Of a stretch of DNA of 64,000 bases, positions 31,501 through 42,700 are shown in pieces. Location of the stretch: positions 992,001-1,056,000 of the forward strand of contig CAXXTW010000001.1 of the NCBI GenBank assembly GCA_963678255.2, written 5' to 3'. The translations under genes were made by a program, and so were the position numbers. Below the pieces are notes generated by a model. The model saw only the letters and a list, made by a program, of their open reading frames with translations, was not told where the DNA came from and ran no database searches. Source of the stretch: G963678255 sp963678255 (GTDB lineage Bacteria; Cloacimonadota; Cloacimonadia; Cloacimonadales; WRIO01). Position 1 is the stretch's first letter. Each line of letters begins with the position of its first letter.

Positions 31501-32538
31501 ATGTCAGTAATAGAGAATTATCGAGAGAAGTGTTTACGTTATGTAGAACGATTATGTAAGGTTCCAAGTCCAACAGGTTATACGTTCAATATTGGTGCAT
31601 TACTTATGCAGGAGTTGAAGAGTATGGGATACACCCCCTGGCAGAGTCGGAAGGGTTCAGTTTTAGCATGTTTAGGAGGAGAAGGCAATCCATTGGTATT
31701 AGCAGCTCATATTGATACTTTAGGAGCGATGGTAAGGGCAATAAAGGGATCAGGCGCTATACGTTTTACAAAGATAGGTGGCTATCCAGAAAATAATATT
31801 GAGAATGAGAATTGTCTGGTTCATACACGTGATGGGAAGGTTTATCATGGCACGTTTTATTTAACAGCTCCATCAGTGCATGTATATGATAATGTTGGCG
31901 ATATGAAACGAAGTGATAGCACGGTGGAACTTATATTAGATGAGGTTGTTCACACTAAGGAAGATGTGGAAAAATTAGGGATAGGAGTGGGAGATTTTAT
32001 ATCGATTGATCCAAGGACAAAGGTAACGGAATCAGGATTTATCAAAAGTCGTCATTTAGATGATAAAGCGAGTGCAGGCATATTATTGGCATTAGCAGAA
32101 ATGATTGAGAAAGATCAAATAGAATTGAAGCGTAAGGTTTATATCTTATTCACGAACTATGAAGAGGTTGGTCATGGAGGAGCTTCAGGAATACCAGAAG
32201 ACACAGAGGAAATGATATCAGTTGATATGGGAGCCTTGGGAGATGATTTAAGCTGTGATGAATACAAAGTATCGATATGTGCAAAAGACTCAGGTGGCCC
32301 TTATGATTATGATGTGACAACCGCATTGATACAATTAGCAAATAAACATAATGTTGCCCATGCAGTGGATATTTACCCGCGTTATGGTTCAGATGTAGAA
32401 GCGACATTATCTGCAGGATATGATATAAAGCATGGGTTAATTGGTCCTGGTGTTTTTGCTTCCCATGGATATGAACGGACGCATGCCGATGCTCTTCTGG
32501 CGACCTTATCGTTATTAACACATTATATTTCAAAATAA
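31501..32538 (+). CDS. M42-family metallo-aminopeptidase
   Basis: A 345-residue cytoplasmic peptidase of the TET/glutamyl aminopeptidase type. Metal ligands and catalytic residues are visible: AAHIDTLG (His-x-Asp), SRHLDDKAS (bridging aspartate), NYEEVGHGGASG (catalytic Glu-Glu pair), SVDMGA and HGYERTH at the end. These proteins form dodecameric cages that trim peptides. A good AGGAGA site precedes the ATG. One base separates its stop from the next gene, so it heads a compact run with a methyltransferase and a Ppx/GppA phosphatase. No functional link between the three is evident. Confidence 0.94.
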   Translation: MSVIENYREKCLRYVERLCKVPSPTGYTFNIGALLMQELKSMGYTPWQSRKGSVLACLGGEGNPLVLAAHIDTLGAMVRAIKGSGAIRFTKIGGYPENNIENENCLVHTRDGKVYHGTFYLTAPSVHVYDNVGDMKRSDSTVELILDEVVHTKEDVEKLGIGVGDFISIDPRTKVTESGFIKSRHLDDKASAGILLALAEMIEKDQIELKRKVYILFTNYEEVGHGGASGIPEDTEEMISVDMGALGDDLSCDEYKVSICAKDSGGPYDYDVTTALIQLANKHNVAHAVDIYPRYGSDVEATLSAGYDIKHGLIGPGVFASHGYERTHADALLATLSLLTHYISK

Positions 32539-32539
32539 G

Positions 32540-33310
32540 ATGATAGAAGAATTTAACTGGAATGATTTTGTAGAGCTATATGATTGGGAGTTTGACATCC
32601 TTTGTGTAGAACAGAAAGAAGATGTTAAATTTTATATGGAACTTGCTGAAGAACAAGGAGACAAAATCTTAGAAATAGGATGCGGGACAGGCAGGATAAC
32701 TCTTCCATTGTTAGAAGCCGGTTATATGGTAACGGCGGTTGATTCTGCTAGTAATTTTCTTGAGAAAATAAAGAAAAAGACAAGAGAAAATCATAAAGTA
32801 AGATTAATAAATTCAGATATGCGAGATTTGAATTTAAATGAGAAATTTAGTTTAATCATATTTTCTTATTCAACGTTTCAATATTTGTTAACAAAGCAAG
32901 AGCAGGAGTCTGTGCTCAATAATATCAGACAAATGCTGAGCTCATCAGGTAAGCTAGTTTTTGATATATCACCATTTACAGCGAGTGGAACCGATCAGTT
33001 GGAGTATTATCCATTTTATACGCATCGAAATGAGAAAATAAATGCCATGGTAACTATGTTTACTTCATATCGTATTGATACTAAAAATCGAGTACAGTAT
33101 TGGACAGATCGTTATGAGATTCGTTATGATGTAGGTGGCTCAAAGACCTTCATCCACAGTTTAGCTTTAAGAAGGATAGAGATATTAGAGTTTACGGATA
33201 TGTTACAAAGGTTTGGATTTAAGATAGATAAGATACTTGGTGGCTTTAACAATGAAGAAGTTACAGAAGATTCATCAAATTGGGTATTTTTGATAGGATT
33301 GCAAGAATGA
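32540..33310 (+). CDS. Class I SAM-dependent methyltransferase
   Basis: A 256-residue Rossmann-fold methyltransferase. Motif I is ILEIGCGTGRITLPLLEAG (near residue 43), with VTAVDSASNFL as the acidic loop after strand 2, INSDMRDLNL as the adenine-binding region and LIIFSYSTFQYL as motif IV. The C-terminal beta-rich part (YWTDRYEIRYDVGG, a late TDMLQRFGF) matches a group of small-molecule methyltransferases of unknown substrate. Start and stop are tightly packed, and its stop overlaps the next ATG as ATGA. Confidence 0.85.
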   Translation: MIEEFNWNDFVELYDWEFDILCVEQKEDVKFYMELAEEQGDKILEIGCGTGRITLPLLEAGYMVTAVDSASNFLEKIKKKTRENHKVRLINSDMRDLNLNEKFSLIIFSYSTFQYLLTKQEQESVLNNIRQMLSSSGKLVFDISPFTASGTDQLEYYPFYTHRNEKINAMVTMFTSYRIDTKNRVQYWTDRYEIRYDVGGSKTFIHSLALRRIEILEFTDMLQRFGFKIDKILGGFNNEEVTEDSSNWVFLIGLQE

Positions 33311-34212
33311 TTGTCTCTTTTGTTGACATAGGGACTAATTCAATAAAGTATTTGGTGTACGATATAACAAATAGCCTTCTATTAAAGAGAGGTCTGATAG
33401 CAAACAGGATTGGTGAAGGAATGGGGGCTAGTGAGCAATTTAGCAGAGCATCGATCAATCTTTGTATTAAAAATTTAAAGCACATGCAAAAAGAGTTGGA
33501 ACTATTTCAAAGCACAAAGATCTTAGTGTATGGGACAAGGGCTTTTAGATTCGGAAAAAATAGCCAGGAATTTATAGAAGAAGTAAGTTTGAAAACTGGG
33601 TTAAAGATACAGGTTTTAACTGGAGAGGAAGAAGCACGCTATTCATTTTTGGGAGGAGCAACCGATTTTATACAAGATAACCTCATCACAGGCGTTTTAG
33701 ATATTGGGGGAGGAAGTACAGAGATCTGTTTAGTCAAAGAAAAGACAATTATATATAAAAATAGTTTTTCATTAGGAGTTGTCTTTTTAAAGGAAAAATT
33801 TCAAACAATTACCCAGTCTCAAGAATTTGTTAAACAAGTGAGCGAATATATATATAGCCAATTAAAAGATCTCCAAAATATCAGGGTTGAACGATTAATC
33901 TGTGTTGGAGGAACAGCCACAACATTTGCATCAATGACAATTAAAAGTGAGTGTTATCACTCAGGACAATTTCATGGCATGGTTATACATAAAAGAGACT
34001 TAGAGAAGTATTTGTCAAATATTGCTGAACTATTTCCAGACAAATTAAATCAAATCGTAGGATTACCAAAGGAAAGGCAGGACATCATTTTACCTGGTGT
34101 ATTGTTATTATTAATTATAGTTAACTTATGTAAAATAGAAGAGATAATTATCAGCGATAAAGGGTTATTATTTGGTATTCTAAGTGAATTTAAAAAGCAA
34201 TTGGAATCATAA
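33307..34212 (+). CDS. ppx: Ppx/GppA-family phosphatase (exopolyphosphatase / pppGpp phosphohydrolase)
   Basis: About 301 residues of the actin-like ASKHA fold, the length of short one-domain Ppx/GppA proteins. Motifs are FVDIGTNSIKYLVYD (phosphate 1), VLTGEEEARYSFLGG, VLDIGGGSTEICLV (phosphate 2), ICVGGTATTFASM and the C-terminal LPGVLLLL with the helical GLLFGIL. It hydrolyses polyphosphate and/or pppGpp, linking it to the stringent response. The ATG at 33307 overlaps the methyltransferase stop; an in-frame TTG nine codons upstream lies within that gene and is not favoured. AGGATT gives the ribosome site. Only 41 bases separate it from the first C25-like gene. Confidence 0.88.
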   Translation: MIVSFVDIGTNSIKYLVYDITNSLLLKRGLIANRIGEGMGASEQFSRASINLCIKNLKHMQKELELFQSTKILVYGTRAFRFGKNSQEFIEEVSLKTGLKIQVLTGEEEARYSFLGGATDFIQDNLITGVLDIGGGSTEICLVKEKTIIYKNSFSLGVVFLKEKFQTITQSQEFVKQVSEYIYSQLKDLQNIRVERLICVGGTATTFASMTIKSECYHSGQFHGMVIHKRDLEKYLSNIAELFPDKLNQIVGLPKERQDIILPGVLLLLIIVNLCKIEEIIISDKGLLFGILSEFKKQLES

Positions 34213-34253
34213 TTGCTTATTAATAGTAGAAGAATAAGAATGAAGGGGAAGGT

Positions 34254-37200
34254 ATGAAGAGAATTTCATTATTAATCATTCTTCTTATGGGTCTTTTATC
34301 CATGATGAGTCTGATGGCAAGTGAGAACAGTGGTCAAACTCACTTAGCCTTAAGGATTAATACCACGTCAAACAATTCAACAGAAATCGTATTTGAATGT
34401 CCAGAATATACATTTGAAGAGATTTCTAAAGCAGGAAGTAAGTTTTCAACCATTAAAGTTAATGGTGCTGAAATGACTTTAAAAGCAGGTTATCCTGAGT
34501 TGCCTTTTTTTACAACCAGTATAGCTGTTCCTTTTGGCAGTCACCCGGTGCTAAAGTCAGAGAGGATTTTGAATAATGAGACAATAAATAATGTCATCAT
34601 AATTCCTTCTCAAGGTTTAGAGCCAGACGTTAAGAATTTTAACATGAATGAAACCGCTTATCAGAGTAGATCAATCTATCCTGAAAATAGTATTTATATA
34701 TCCGAAACACAGGTATTTAGAGATTTTAATATAATTACCATCAATTATTATCCTTTTTCTTATAATGCACTTGAGAAAAAGTTAATTGTTAATAAAAGAG
34801 CAGATATTGTCATCGAGCATAATAGCAGCAATAATAGTGGTTATACAACTAATGGAACTATTTCCAGGGTATTTGATCCTCTTTACCGTGCATTGATAGC
34901 GAATTATGATCAAGTACGAACAGATTATCCTGTTTTTACAGATCCAACTATATTAATGATTTATCCAAATTCAACCAATGCACAATTTAACACCTCATTA
35001 ACCCAATTAATAAACTGGAAAAAACAAACAGGTTTTAAAGTTAATGCAACATCAACAACAGTAGCAGGAACCTCAACGACAGCGATAAAAAATTATATTC
35101 AAGCACAATATGATGATGTAGCTACCAGACCTGATTATTTGATGATAATCGGTGATGCATCTGGTGGAGAGTTAGTTATACCAACCTATAATTTAGCTTA
35201 TGCATCAGGCATGCCTACCGGTGATGGAGATGATCCTTATACATTTTTAGCTGGTAATGATTTTTATGCAGATGTATTAGTCGGTCGTTTATCGGCAGAA
35301 AGTTCAACAACATTTTCTACCCTTGTGAGTAAGATCGTAAATTATGAACGTTATCCATTAATATATGGAGACGCCTATTTACAGAAAGCATTATTAGTTG
35401 GTGCAACAAGCAGTTCTGGAATTTCAACTGTCCAAGTAAATCAGTATGTGAAAGATTGTATTGAATATTGGGATCCTTCTCATGATTATACTGAGATTTA
35501 TGGTAATCCAACAGGAGCTCAGATGGTAACTGGGGTCAATGATGGCGTTTTCTATTTCAGTTTTCGCGGATATATTGGAATGAGTGGATTTAGTGATTCA
35601 CAGGTAAGTTCCTTAACAAATGTTAAAAAACTGGTTGCTTGTGTTTTCTTAACTTGTGCGACAGGTAATATTGCAAGTTCAAGTATGATAGAAACTATCA
35701 CGCGAGCAGGAACCTCCGAACAACCAAAAGGAGCTATCACAGCAGTTGGTTTATCAACATCTCATACATTAACTCCATATAATAATTTTTTATCTTGTGC
35801 TATAGCTAATGGGATTTTCTTACAAGATATCACAACTATGGGTGGAGCCGTAGTCTATGCGCAGAATAAGCTTTTAAACACTTATACAGGCGATCTCTTA
35901 AATCACTCAAAAACATTAAGCCAGTGGTGTAATTTAATTGGAGATCCAACAATAAATATTCATCGTTCAATTCCTAAGATATTTACAGTAAATGCGTCTA
36001 TAGATTCAGTTTATTTAGGAATCAGAAACATGCAGGTTCAGGTTTTAGACCCTGATGGAGATGCTGTAGAAGGCGCTGCAGTAACTATTTCATACAATAG
36101 TAATGAGATTATAACTTCTCGTTACACAGACAGTAATGGAATGGTGATCTTGCCAGTCAGCGATGCTATCACCACAACAATGGTTTTAACAGTAAGAAAA
36201 GCTGATTTTATCATTAATGTAAAAAACATTCCAATGAGTAGTGCAACAGGTGTTATCAATTTTGATTCTTATGCAATTTCAGATGCAGTGAATGGAAATA
36301 ATAATCAACAGATCAATCCTGGTGAGACTATCAAAATTTCTTCAGTGGTTAAGAATTTTTCTACAATGCCAATGTCTAATATCAATGTCAAAATGCGTAG
36401 CAATAATCCATTGATAAGCATCACAGATTCAACAGCAGTCATTGCTTCTTTAAGCGCAGGCAGTTCAGTAGATTTAGCAAATGAGTTTTCATTTGATGTT
36501 GATGATAACTACACAGCTAATCAGCCTATCTTTTTAACTTTTGAGTTTACTGTAGGTACAACTGTTTATCACAGTTACTTAAATTTAGAAGTAAAAGCAA
36601 TAGATCTTGATATTGAAACCGTTACAATCTTAACTCCAACAGGAGTTATTAATATAGGTGAAACTAATCAATTAAAGATAAAATTAAAGAATAATGGCCA
36701 GATCAATTCAGGTGAAGTAACCGCTGTTATTCATTCAACTAACCAATTTTTACAAGTGGTTGATTCCTTGGTTGTCTATAATAGTATCAACCCTGGTCAA
36801 TCCTTAGAGAACAATGCTGTTTTATTCAGTTTACATTCATTATCAGGGATTCTTCCAGGAGTAAACTTATCAGCAGATTTAGTTTTAACAAATAGTCAGG
36901 GATATCGCGAAGTGATTACTTTCAAAGTACAGGTTGGAACTGTCAGTGTAACAGATCCATTACCTCCGGATGGATATGGATATATAGCATATGATATGTC
37001 AGATTTATCTTATGATGATCATCCAGAGTATAACTGGATTGATATCACAACGACAGGAACAGTTGTTCCTTTAACTGATACTGGCGATGATCAGGATGAT
37101 GTTGAAACCGTTACTTTACCATTTACATTTAAAATGTATGGAAAGAGTTATACCCAAGCCAGTATCTGTTCAAATGGCTGGTTAGCATTAGGTGTTACTC

Positions 37201-39662
37201 AAGAATCTACATTTAGAAATGCTGCAATCCCTGGACCAATGGCACCAAGATCATTAATCGCTCCTTATTGGAATGATTTAGCGAAGAGCGGAACAGGCAG
37301 TAATGTTTACACATATTACAATGCAACAGATCATTATTATGTTGTCACATGGAATAATATGAAAGTCGTAAAAACAGTTTCACAAATTATAACGACAGCT
37401 AATGTAAGTTTTCAAGTAGTTTTATATGATCCTCTTTATAATTCTACACCACTTGGTGATGCACCAATTTTAATGCAATATAAAGATTTTCATCCAGGAT
37501 TTAATAATGATGATTTAGAAAGACCAAACAATTATTTTACAGCAGGAATTATGGATGATTCAGGTAGGAATGGTCTTCAATATGTTTACAATAATATTTA
37601 TTCACCAGGTGCAGCTCCATTAGCAAATGAGACGGCAGTCTTATATACACAACCTTATTTCTTAAGTGATACCCCTTATTTATCTTTAGCTAATCCAATC
37701 ATTCATGATGAGAATGGTAATGGTATCATTGAAGCAGGGGAATTATGTCAAATAGGTTTACCTGTAGTTAATGTAGGGATGAGTCCAGCTAGTAACATTC
37801 AGGGCAGTATTTCCTCAGATAGTCCAAATGTAACCATATTGCATGGTACTGTAGATTATGTAAATATCCCTCCATCAGGAACCGCAACCAATATTGAATA
37901 CTATACCTTTAGAGTTAGTCAGGATTGTCTTAATGATGAGAGCATTATAATCAACACTATTTTAACTTCAGCAGAAGGTGAGTGGCTCAGATCTTTCAAT
38001 ATCACAGTGAAGAAACCGTCATTATCTTACCGATCATTCATCATTAATGATGCAACCGGAAATGATAATGGGATATTGAATGCAGGAGAAACTGCTAAAT
38101 TAGTGATTAACATTAACAATCAGTCGAATTTGAATATCAATGATTTACATGTTACTCTTGCTTCATCAAGTCCATATATAACCATCAATACACCAAGTAC
38201 AACCGTAGCTCAGATGCAGGGGAATTCATGTTATCAAAATGTATTTGAAATTCAGTTAGCTTCAACAATACCAGATGAGACTATGATCCCTATTCATGTT
38301 GCAGTTACTTCACAGAATGCAGATCCAATCAGTACAGATATACAATTAGGTGTAAATCAAAGCAGTTCATTATTGTCAGAAGGTTTTGATTCTTGGTTAC
38401 CAGTAGGCTGGTTAGTGCAATATTATTCAAGCAATTGGAGTTTATCAGAGACTACGAATGCTGGAGGAAGTTCACCAGAAGTGAAATTTAGTGGAAGTCC
38501 TGTATTTAACGGATCGACCAGAATAGTATCACAACCTATGGATGCTTCAGACATTTCCAGTGTTATTTTAAGATTCAAACATAAACTTGATGTGTTAAGT
38601 CCAGGAACAATTGTAGGTGTTGCTACTCGTTCCATGTATGGCGCATGGCATACGATATGGTCAGAAAGCATAAGTGGTAGTATTGCTCAGGAGACCAAGA
38701 CAATAACAATTACCAATTCAGATCTCAGCAGAGCAAATTTCCAGATTTGCTGGTATATGGAAGGTAATTCAGCAAATATTGATGCCTGGTATATTGATGA
38801 TGTATTAGTTCAAAGTGCAGTTGGTAATTCAGCAACGGTAACAGGGACTTTAAGTCTTGATGATTCTTCATTTGATACTTCATTAATCAGGATTAAAGCA
38901 GGCGAGTATTCAACAACCGTGAATAGCGAAGGTGTTTATTCGTTCTATTTAATGCCAGGTTTATATGCTTCTGTTCAAGCATTACATCCTAATATCTCTG
39001 CAAATACACATGCAAATATAATTTTAACATCAGCCCAGGTTTTAGAGAACATTGATTTTACAGCAAACTATGCATCACCTGTAAACAATCTTTCCTTTAA
39101 TATGAATACAAATGATCATATGGTCAGCTTACATTGGCTACATCAATTACCTGAAAACAGTCCGTTAGTTTTAAGTAATTTTAAGGTTTACAGACAGACC
39201 AATTCAGGGACATTTGATTTAGTTCAAACATCAACAGACATGACTTTTACAGAAGAATTAGACGCAGCTAATCGTTACCGTTATTTTGTGGTAGCGAATT
39301 ATGGTTCATTACAAAGTGATTCTTCTAATGTTATTTATGTAGATCCAAATACCCAAGCAAATCATGATACTCCAGAAGTTACTTATGTCTTTAATATGAA
39401 GCAAAACTATCCTAATCCGTTTAATCCAGAAACCAATATTTTCTATAGTTTAGCGGAGAAGAGTGCAGTTTCATTGAAGATCTTTAATATTAAGGGGCAA
39501 TTAGTAAAAACCTTAGTTAATGAGAATCAACAGAAGGGTCAATACAAAATAGTATGGAATGGTCAGAATAATGAAGGTAAACGTGTCGGTAGCGGTGTAT
39601 ATTTTATCCGCATGAGCACACCAAAATATCAAACAATACGTAAAGCGTTATTGTTAAAATAA
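34254..39662 (+). CDS. C25 (gingipain-like) secreted protein, array copy 1
   Basis: A giant 1802-residue exported protein. Residues about 1-22 are a signal peptide and 25-225 a propeptide-like region. The caspase-like C25 domain spans about 230-570 (LMIYPNSTNAQF at the start, GDPTINIHR at the end). The candidate catalytic cysteine is Cys468 in LTCATG. At the position of the family's GHG histidine motif, 30 residues earlier, the sequence is FRGYIGMSG (Arg438), so the standard His-Cys dyad is not seen; a histidine in STSHTLTPYNN is an alternative. Several Ig-like and beta-sandwich modules follow, including an EGFDSWLP.GW jelly-roll domain near 1378. The last ~85 residues are the NYPNPFNP sorting tail. 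Likely a surface protease or a pseudo-protease adhesin. Confidence 0.87.
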   Translation: MKRISLLIILLMGLLSMMSLMASENSGQTHLALRINTTSNNSTEIVFECPEYTFEEISKAGSKFSTIKVNGAEMTLKAGYPELPFFTTSIAVPFGSHPVLKSERILNNETINNVIIIPSQGLEPDVKNFNMNETAYQSRSIYPENSIYISETQVFRDFNIITINYYPFSYNALEKKLIVNKRADIVIEHNSSNNSGYTTNGTISRVFDPLYRALIANYDQVRTDYPVFTDPTILMIYPNSTNAQFNTSLTQLINWKKQTGFKVNATSTTVAGTSTTAIKNYIQAQYDDVATRPDYLMIIGDASGGELVIPTYNLAYASGMPTGDGDDPYTFLAGNDFYADVLVGRLSAESSTTFSTLVSKIVNYERYPLIYGDAYLQKALLVGATSSSGISTVQVNQYVKDCIEYWDPSHDYTEIYGNPTGAQMVTGVNDGVFYFSFRGYIGMSGFSDSQVSSLTNVKKLVACVFLTCATGNIASSSMIETITRAGTSEQPKGAITAVGLSTSHTLTPYNNFLSCAIANGIFLQDITTMGGAVVYAQNKLLNTYTGDLLNHSKTLSQWCNLIGDPTINIHRSIPKIFTVNASIDSVYLGIRNMQVQVLDPDGDAVEGAAVTISYNSNEIITSRYTDSNGMVILPVSDAITTTMVLTVRKADFIINVKNIPMSSATGVINFDSYAISDAVNGNNNQQINPGETIKISSVVKNFSTMPMSNINVKMRSNNPLISITDSTAVIASLSAGSSVDLANEFSFDVDDNYTANQPIFLTFEFTVGTTVYHSYLNLEVKAIDLDIETVTILTPTGVINIGETNQLKIKLKNNGQINSGEVTAVIHSTNQFLQVVDSLVVYNSINPGQSLENNAVLFSLHSLSGILPGVNLSADLVLTNSQGYREVITFKVQVGTVSVTDPLPPDGYGYIAYDMSDLSYDDHPEYNWIDITTTGTVVPLTDTGDDQDDVETVTLPFTFKMYGKSYTQASICSNGWLALGVTQESTFRNAAIPGPMAPRSLIAPYWNDLAKSGTGSNVYTYYNATDHYYVVTWNNMKVVKTVSQIITTANVSFQVVLYDPLYNSTPLGDAPILMQYKDFHPGFNNDDLERPNNYFTAGIMDDSGRNGLQYVYNNIYSPGAAPLANETAVLYTQPYFLSDTPYLSLANPIIHDENGNGIIEAGELCQIGLPVVNVGMSPASNIQGSISSDSPNVTILHGTVDYVNIPPSGTATNIEYYTFRVSQDCLNDESIIINTILTSAEGEWLRSFNITVKKPSLSYRSFIINDATGNDNGILNAGETAKLVININNQSNLNINDLHVTLASSSPYITINTPSTTVAQMQGNSCYQNVFEIQLASTIPDETMIPIHVAVTSQNADPISTDIQLGVNQSSSLLSEGFDSWLPVGWLVQYYSSNWSLSETTNAGGSSPEVKFSGSPVFNGSTRIVSQPMDASDISSVILRFKHKLDVLSPGTIVGVATRSMYGAWHTIWSESISGSIAQETKTITITNSDLSRANFQICWYMEGNSANIDAWYIDDVLVQSAVGNSATVTGTLSLDDSSFDTSLIRIKAGEYSTTVNSEGVYSFYLMPGLYASVQALHPNISANTHANIILTSAQVLENIDFTANYASPVNNLSFNMNTNDHMVSLHWLHQLPENSPLVLSNFKVYRQTNSGTFDLVQTSTDMTFTEELDAANRYRYFVVANYGSLQSDSSNVIYVDPNTQANHDTPEVTYVFNMKQNYPNPFNPETNIFYSLAEKSAVSLKIFNIKGQLVKTLVNENQQKGQYKIVWNGQNNEGKRVGSGVYFIRMSTPKYQTIRKALLLK

Positions 39663-39680
39663 TTCTGAACAAATAGAATA

Positions 39681-39714
39681 AAAAAGGAGGAGCGATGCTC
39701 CTCCTTTTTTTTTT
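39681..39714 (+). terminator. Intrinsic terminator of C25 copy 1
   Basis: GGAGGAGC-GAT-GCTCCTCC (39686-39704) is a perfect 8-bp GC-rich stem extended by A/T pairs and followed by ten T residues. The same hairpin and flanks recur after copy 2. Confidence 0.95.
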
Positions 39715-39767
39715 GGAACAAATTATGCGTTAAATATATTTATAGTAATAAATTACAGGGGGAAAGT

Positions 39768-42700
39768 ATGAAAAAACACTTATTGTTGATCTTACTCCTC
39801 ATGGGGCTATTATCCATGATGAGTTTGATGGCAAGTGAGAACAATGGTCTATCTCACTTAGCATTCAGGGTTAACACGACTTCGACTAATTCAACTGAAA
39901 TTGTTTTTGAATGTCCAGAATATACATTTGAAGAGATTTCAAAAGCAGGGAGTAAGTTTTCAACCATTAAAGTGAATGGTGCAGAAATGACATTAAAAGC
40001 TGGTTACCCTGAGTTACCTTTTTTTACAACCAGTATTGCTGTTCCTTTTGGGAGTCATCCTGTACTTAAATCAGAGAAGGTCGAGAACCGTGAGACAGAA
40101 AATAATCTTTTTATCGCACCTTCACAAGGTTTAGAACCAGATGATAAGAATTTTGTTATGAATGAAACCGCTTATCAAAGTAGATCAAGTTACCCTGAAA
40201 ATAGTATTTATATTTCAGAGCCTCAGGTTTTTAGAGATTTTTATATTGTAAACATTAATTACTATCCCTTTTCTTATAATGCAAAAGAGAAAAAGTTAGT
40301 TGTTAATAAAAGAGCAGAAATTGTCATTGAACATAACAGCAGAGGCAATAGCAGTTATACTTCAGATGGTGTTATTTCCAGAGTATTTGATCCAATATAT
40401 CGTGCATTAATCGCAAATTATGATCAAGTGCGAACAGATTATCCTGTTTTTACCGACCCAACTATATTAATGATTTATCCAAATTCAACCAATGCACAAT
40501 TTAACACCTCATTAACCCAATTAATAAACTGGAAAAAACAAACAGGTTTTAAAGTTAATGCGACATCAACAACAGTAGCAGGAACCTCAACGACAGCAAT
40601 AAAGAATTATATTCAGGCACAGTATGATGATGTAGCTACCAGACCAGATTATATAATACTAATTGGTGATGCAGCTGGTGGAGAGTTAGTTATACCAACC
40701 TATAATTTAGCTTATGCATCAGGCATGCCTACTGGTGATGGAGATGATCCTTATGCATTTTTAGCTGGTAATGATTTTTATGCAGATGTTATGTTAGGTC
40801 GTTTATCGGCAGAAAGTTCAACAACATTTTCAACCTTAGTAAGTAAGATCGTAAATTACGAACGTTATCCATTAATATATGGAGACGCCTATTTACAGAA
40901 AGCATTATTAGTTGGAGCATCATCAGGTCAATCAGGAATTTCAACATTACAAGTAAATAAATATGTTAAGAACTGTATAGAGACTTGGGATCCTTCTCAT
41001 GATTATTACGAACAATACGGTAATCCGGGCGGTTCTAATATGTCAGCATCTATCAACCAAGGAGTATTCTATTTTAATTTTCGCGGATATATAGGAATGA
41101 GCGGATTTGATGATTCACAGGTAAGTTCTTTAACAAATGTTAAGAAACTTGTAGCATGTGTTTTTTTAACATGTGCTACAGGAAGTATTGCAGACACTTA
41201 TTCACCAAGTATGATAGAAACTATCACGCGAGCAGGAACCTCTGAACAACCCAAAGGAGCTATCACAGCAATTGGTTTAGCAACTTCTCATACATTAACT
41301 CCATATAATAATTTTATTTCCTGTGCTATAGCCAATGGTGTTTTCTTACAAGACATAACAAGCATGGGTGGAGCATTAGTCTATGCTCAGAATAAGCTTT
41401 TGAATACTTATGCAGGAGATCTTCTTAATCATTCCAAAACATTAAATCAGTGGTGTAATTTAATGGGAGACCCTACGATAAATATTCATCGTTCAGTTCC
41501 TAAGATCTTTACAGTCAATGCGTCTATAGATTCAGTTTATTTAGGAATCAGAAACATGCAAGTTCAAGTTTTAGATCCTGATGGAGAAGTTGTAGAAGGC
41601 GCTGCAGTAACTATTTCATACAATAGTAATGAGATTATATCTTCTCGTTACACAGACAGTAATGGAATGGTGATCTTGCCAGTCAGTGATGCTATCACCA
41701 CATCAATGGTTTTAACAGTAAGAAAAGCTGATTTTATCATTAATGTAAAAAATATTCCAATGAGCAGTTCAACAGGTGTTATCAATTTTAATTCTTATGC
41801 AATTTCAGATGCTGTGAATGGTAATAATAATCAACAGATTAATCCTGGTGAGACTATCAAGATTTCTTCAGTGGTTAAGAATTTTTCTACAATGCCAATG
41901 TCTAATATCAATGTCAAAATGCGTAGCAATAATCCATTGATAAGCATCACAGATTCAACAGCAGTCATTGCTTCTTTAAGCGCAGGCAGTTCAGTAGATT
42001 TAGCAAATGAGTTTTCATTTGATGTTGATGATAACTACACAGCTAATCAGCCTATCTTTTTAACTTTTGAGTTTACTGTCGGTACAGCCGTTTATCACAG
42101 TTATTTAAATTTAGAAGTAAAAGCAATAGATCTTGATATTGAAACCGTTACAATCTTAACTCCAACAGGAGTTATTAATATAGGTGAGACTAATCAATTA
42201 AAGATAAAATTAAAGAATAATGGTCAGATCAATTCAGGTGAAGTGACCGCAGTTATTCATTCAACTAACCAATTTTTACAAGTGGTTGATTCCTTGGTTG
42301 TCTATAATAGTATCAACCCTGGTCAATCCTTAGAGAACAATGCTGTTTTATTCAGTTTACATTCATTATCAGGGATTCTTCCAGGAGTAAACTTATCAGC
42401 AGATTTAGTTTTAACAAATAGTCAGGGATATCGCGAAGTGATTACTTTCAAAGTACAGGTTGGAACTGTCAGTGTAACAGATCCATTACCTCCGGATGGA
42501 TATGGATATATAGCATATGATATGTCAGATTTATCTTATGATGATCATCCAGAGTATAACTGGATTGATATCACAACGACAGGAACAGTTGTTCCTTTAA
42601 CTGATACTGGCGATGATCAGGATGATGTTGAAACCGTTACTTTACCATTTACATTTAAAATGTATGGAAAGAGTTATACTCAAGCCAGTATCTGTTCAAA

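Noticed and set aside
32150..32533. 127-codon leftward frame rich in His and Leu
   Set aside because: Shadow of the M42 peptidase gene, which has all catalytic residues in the other strand.
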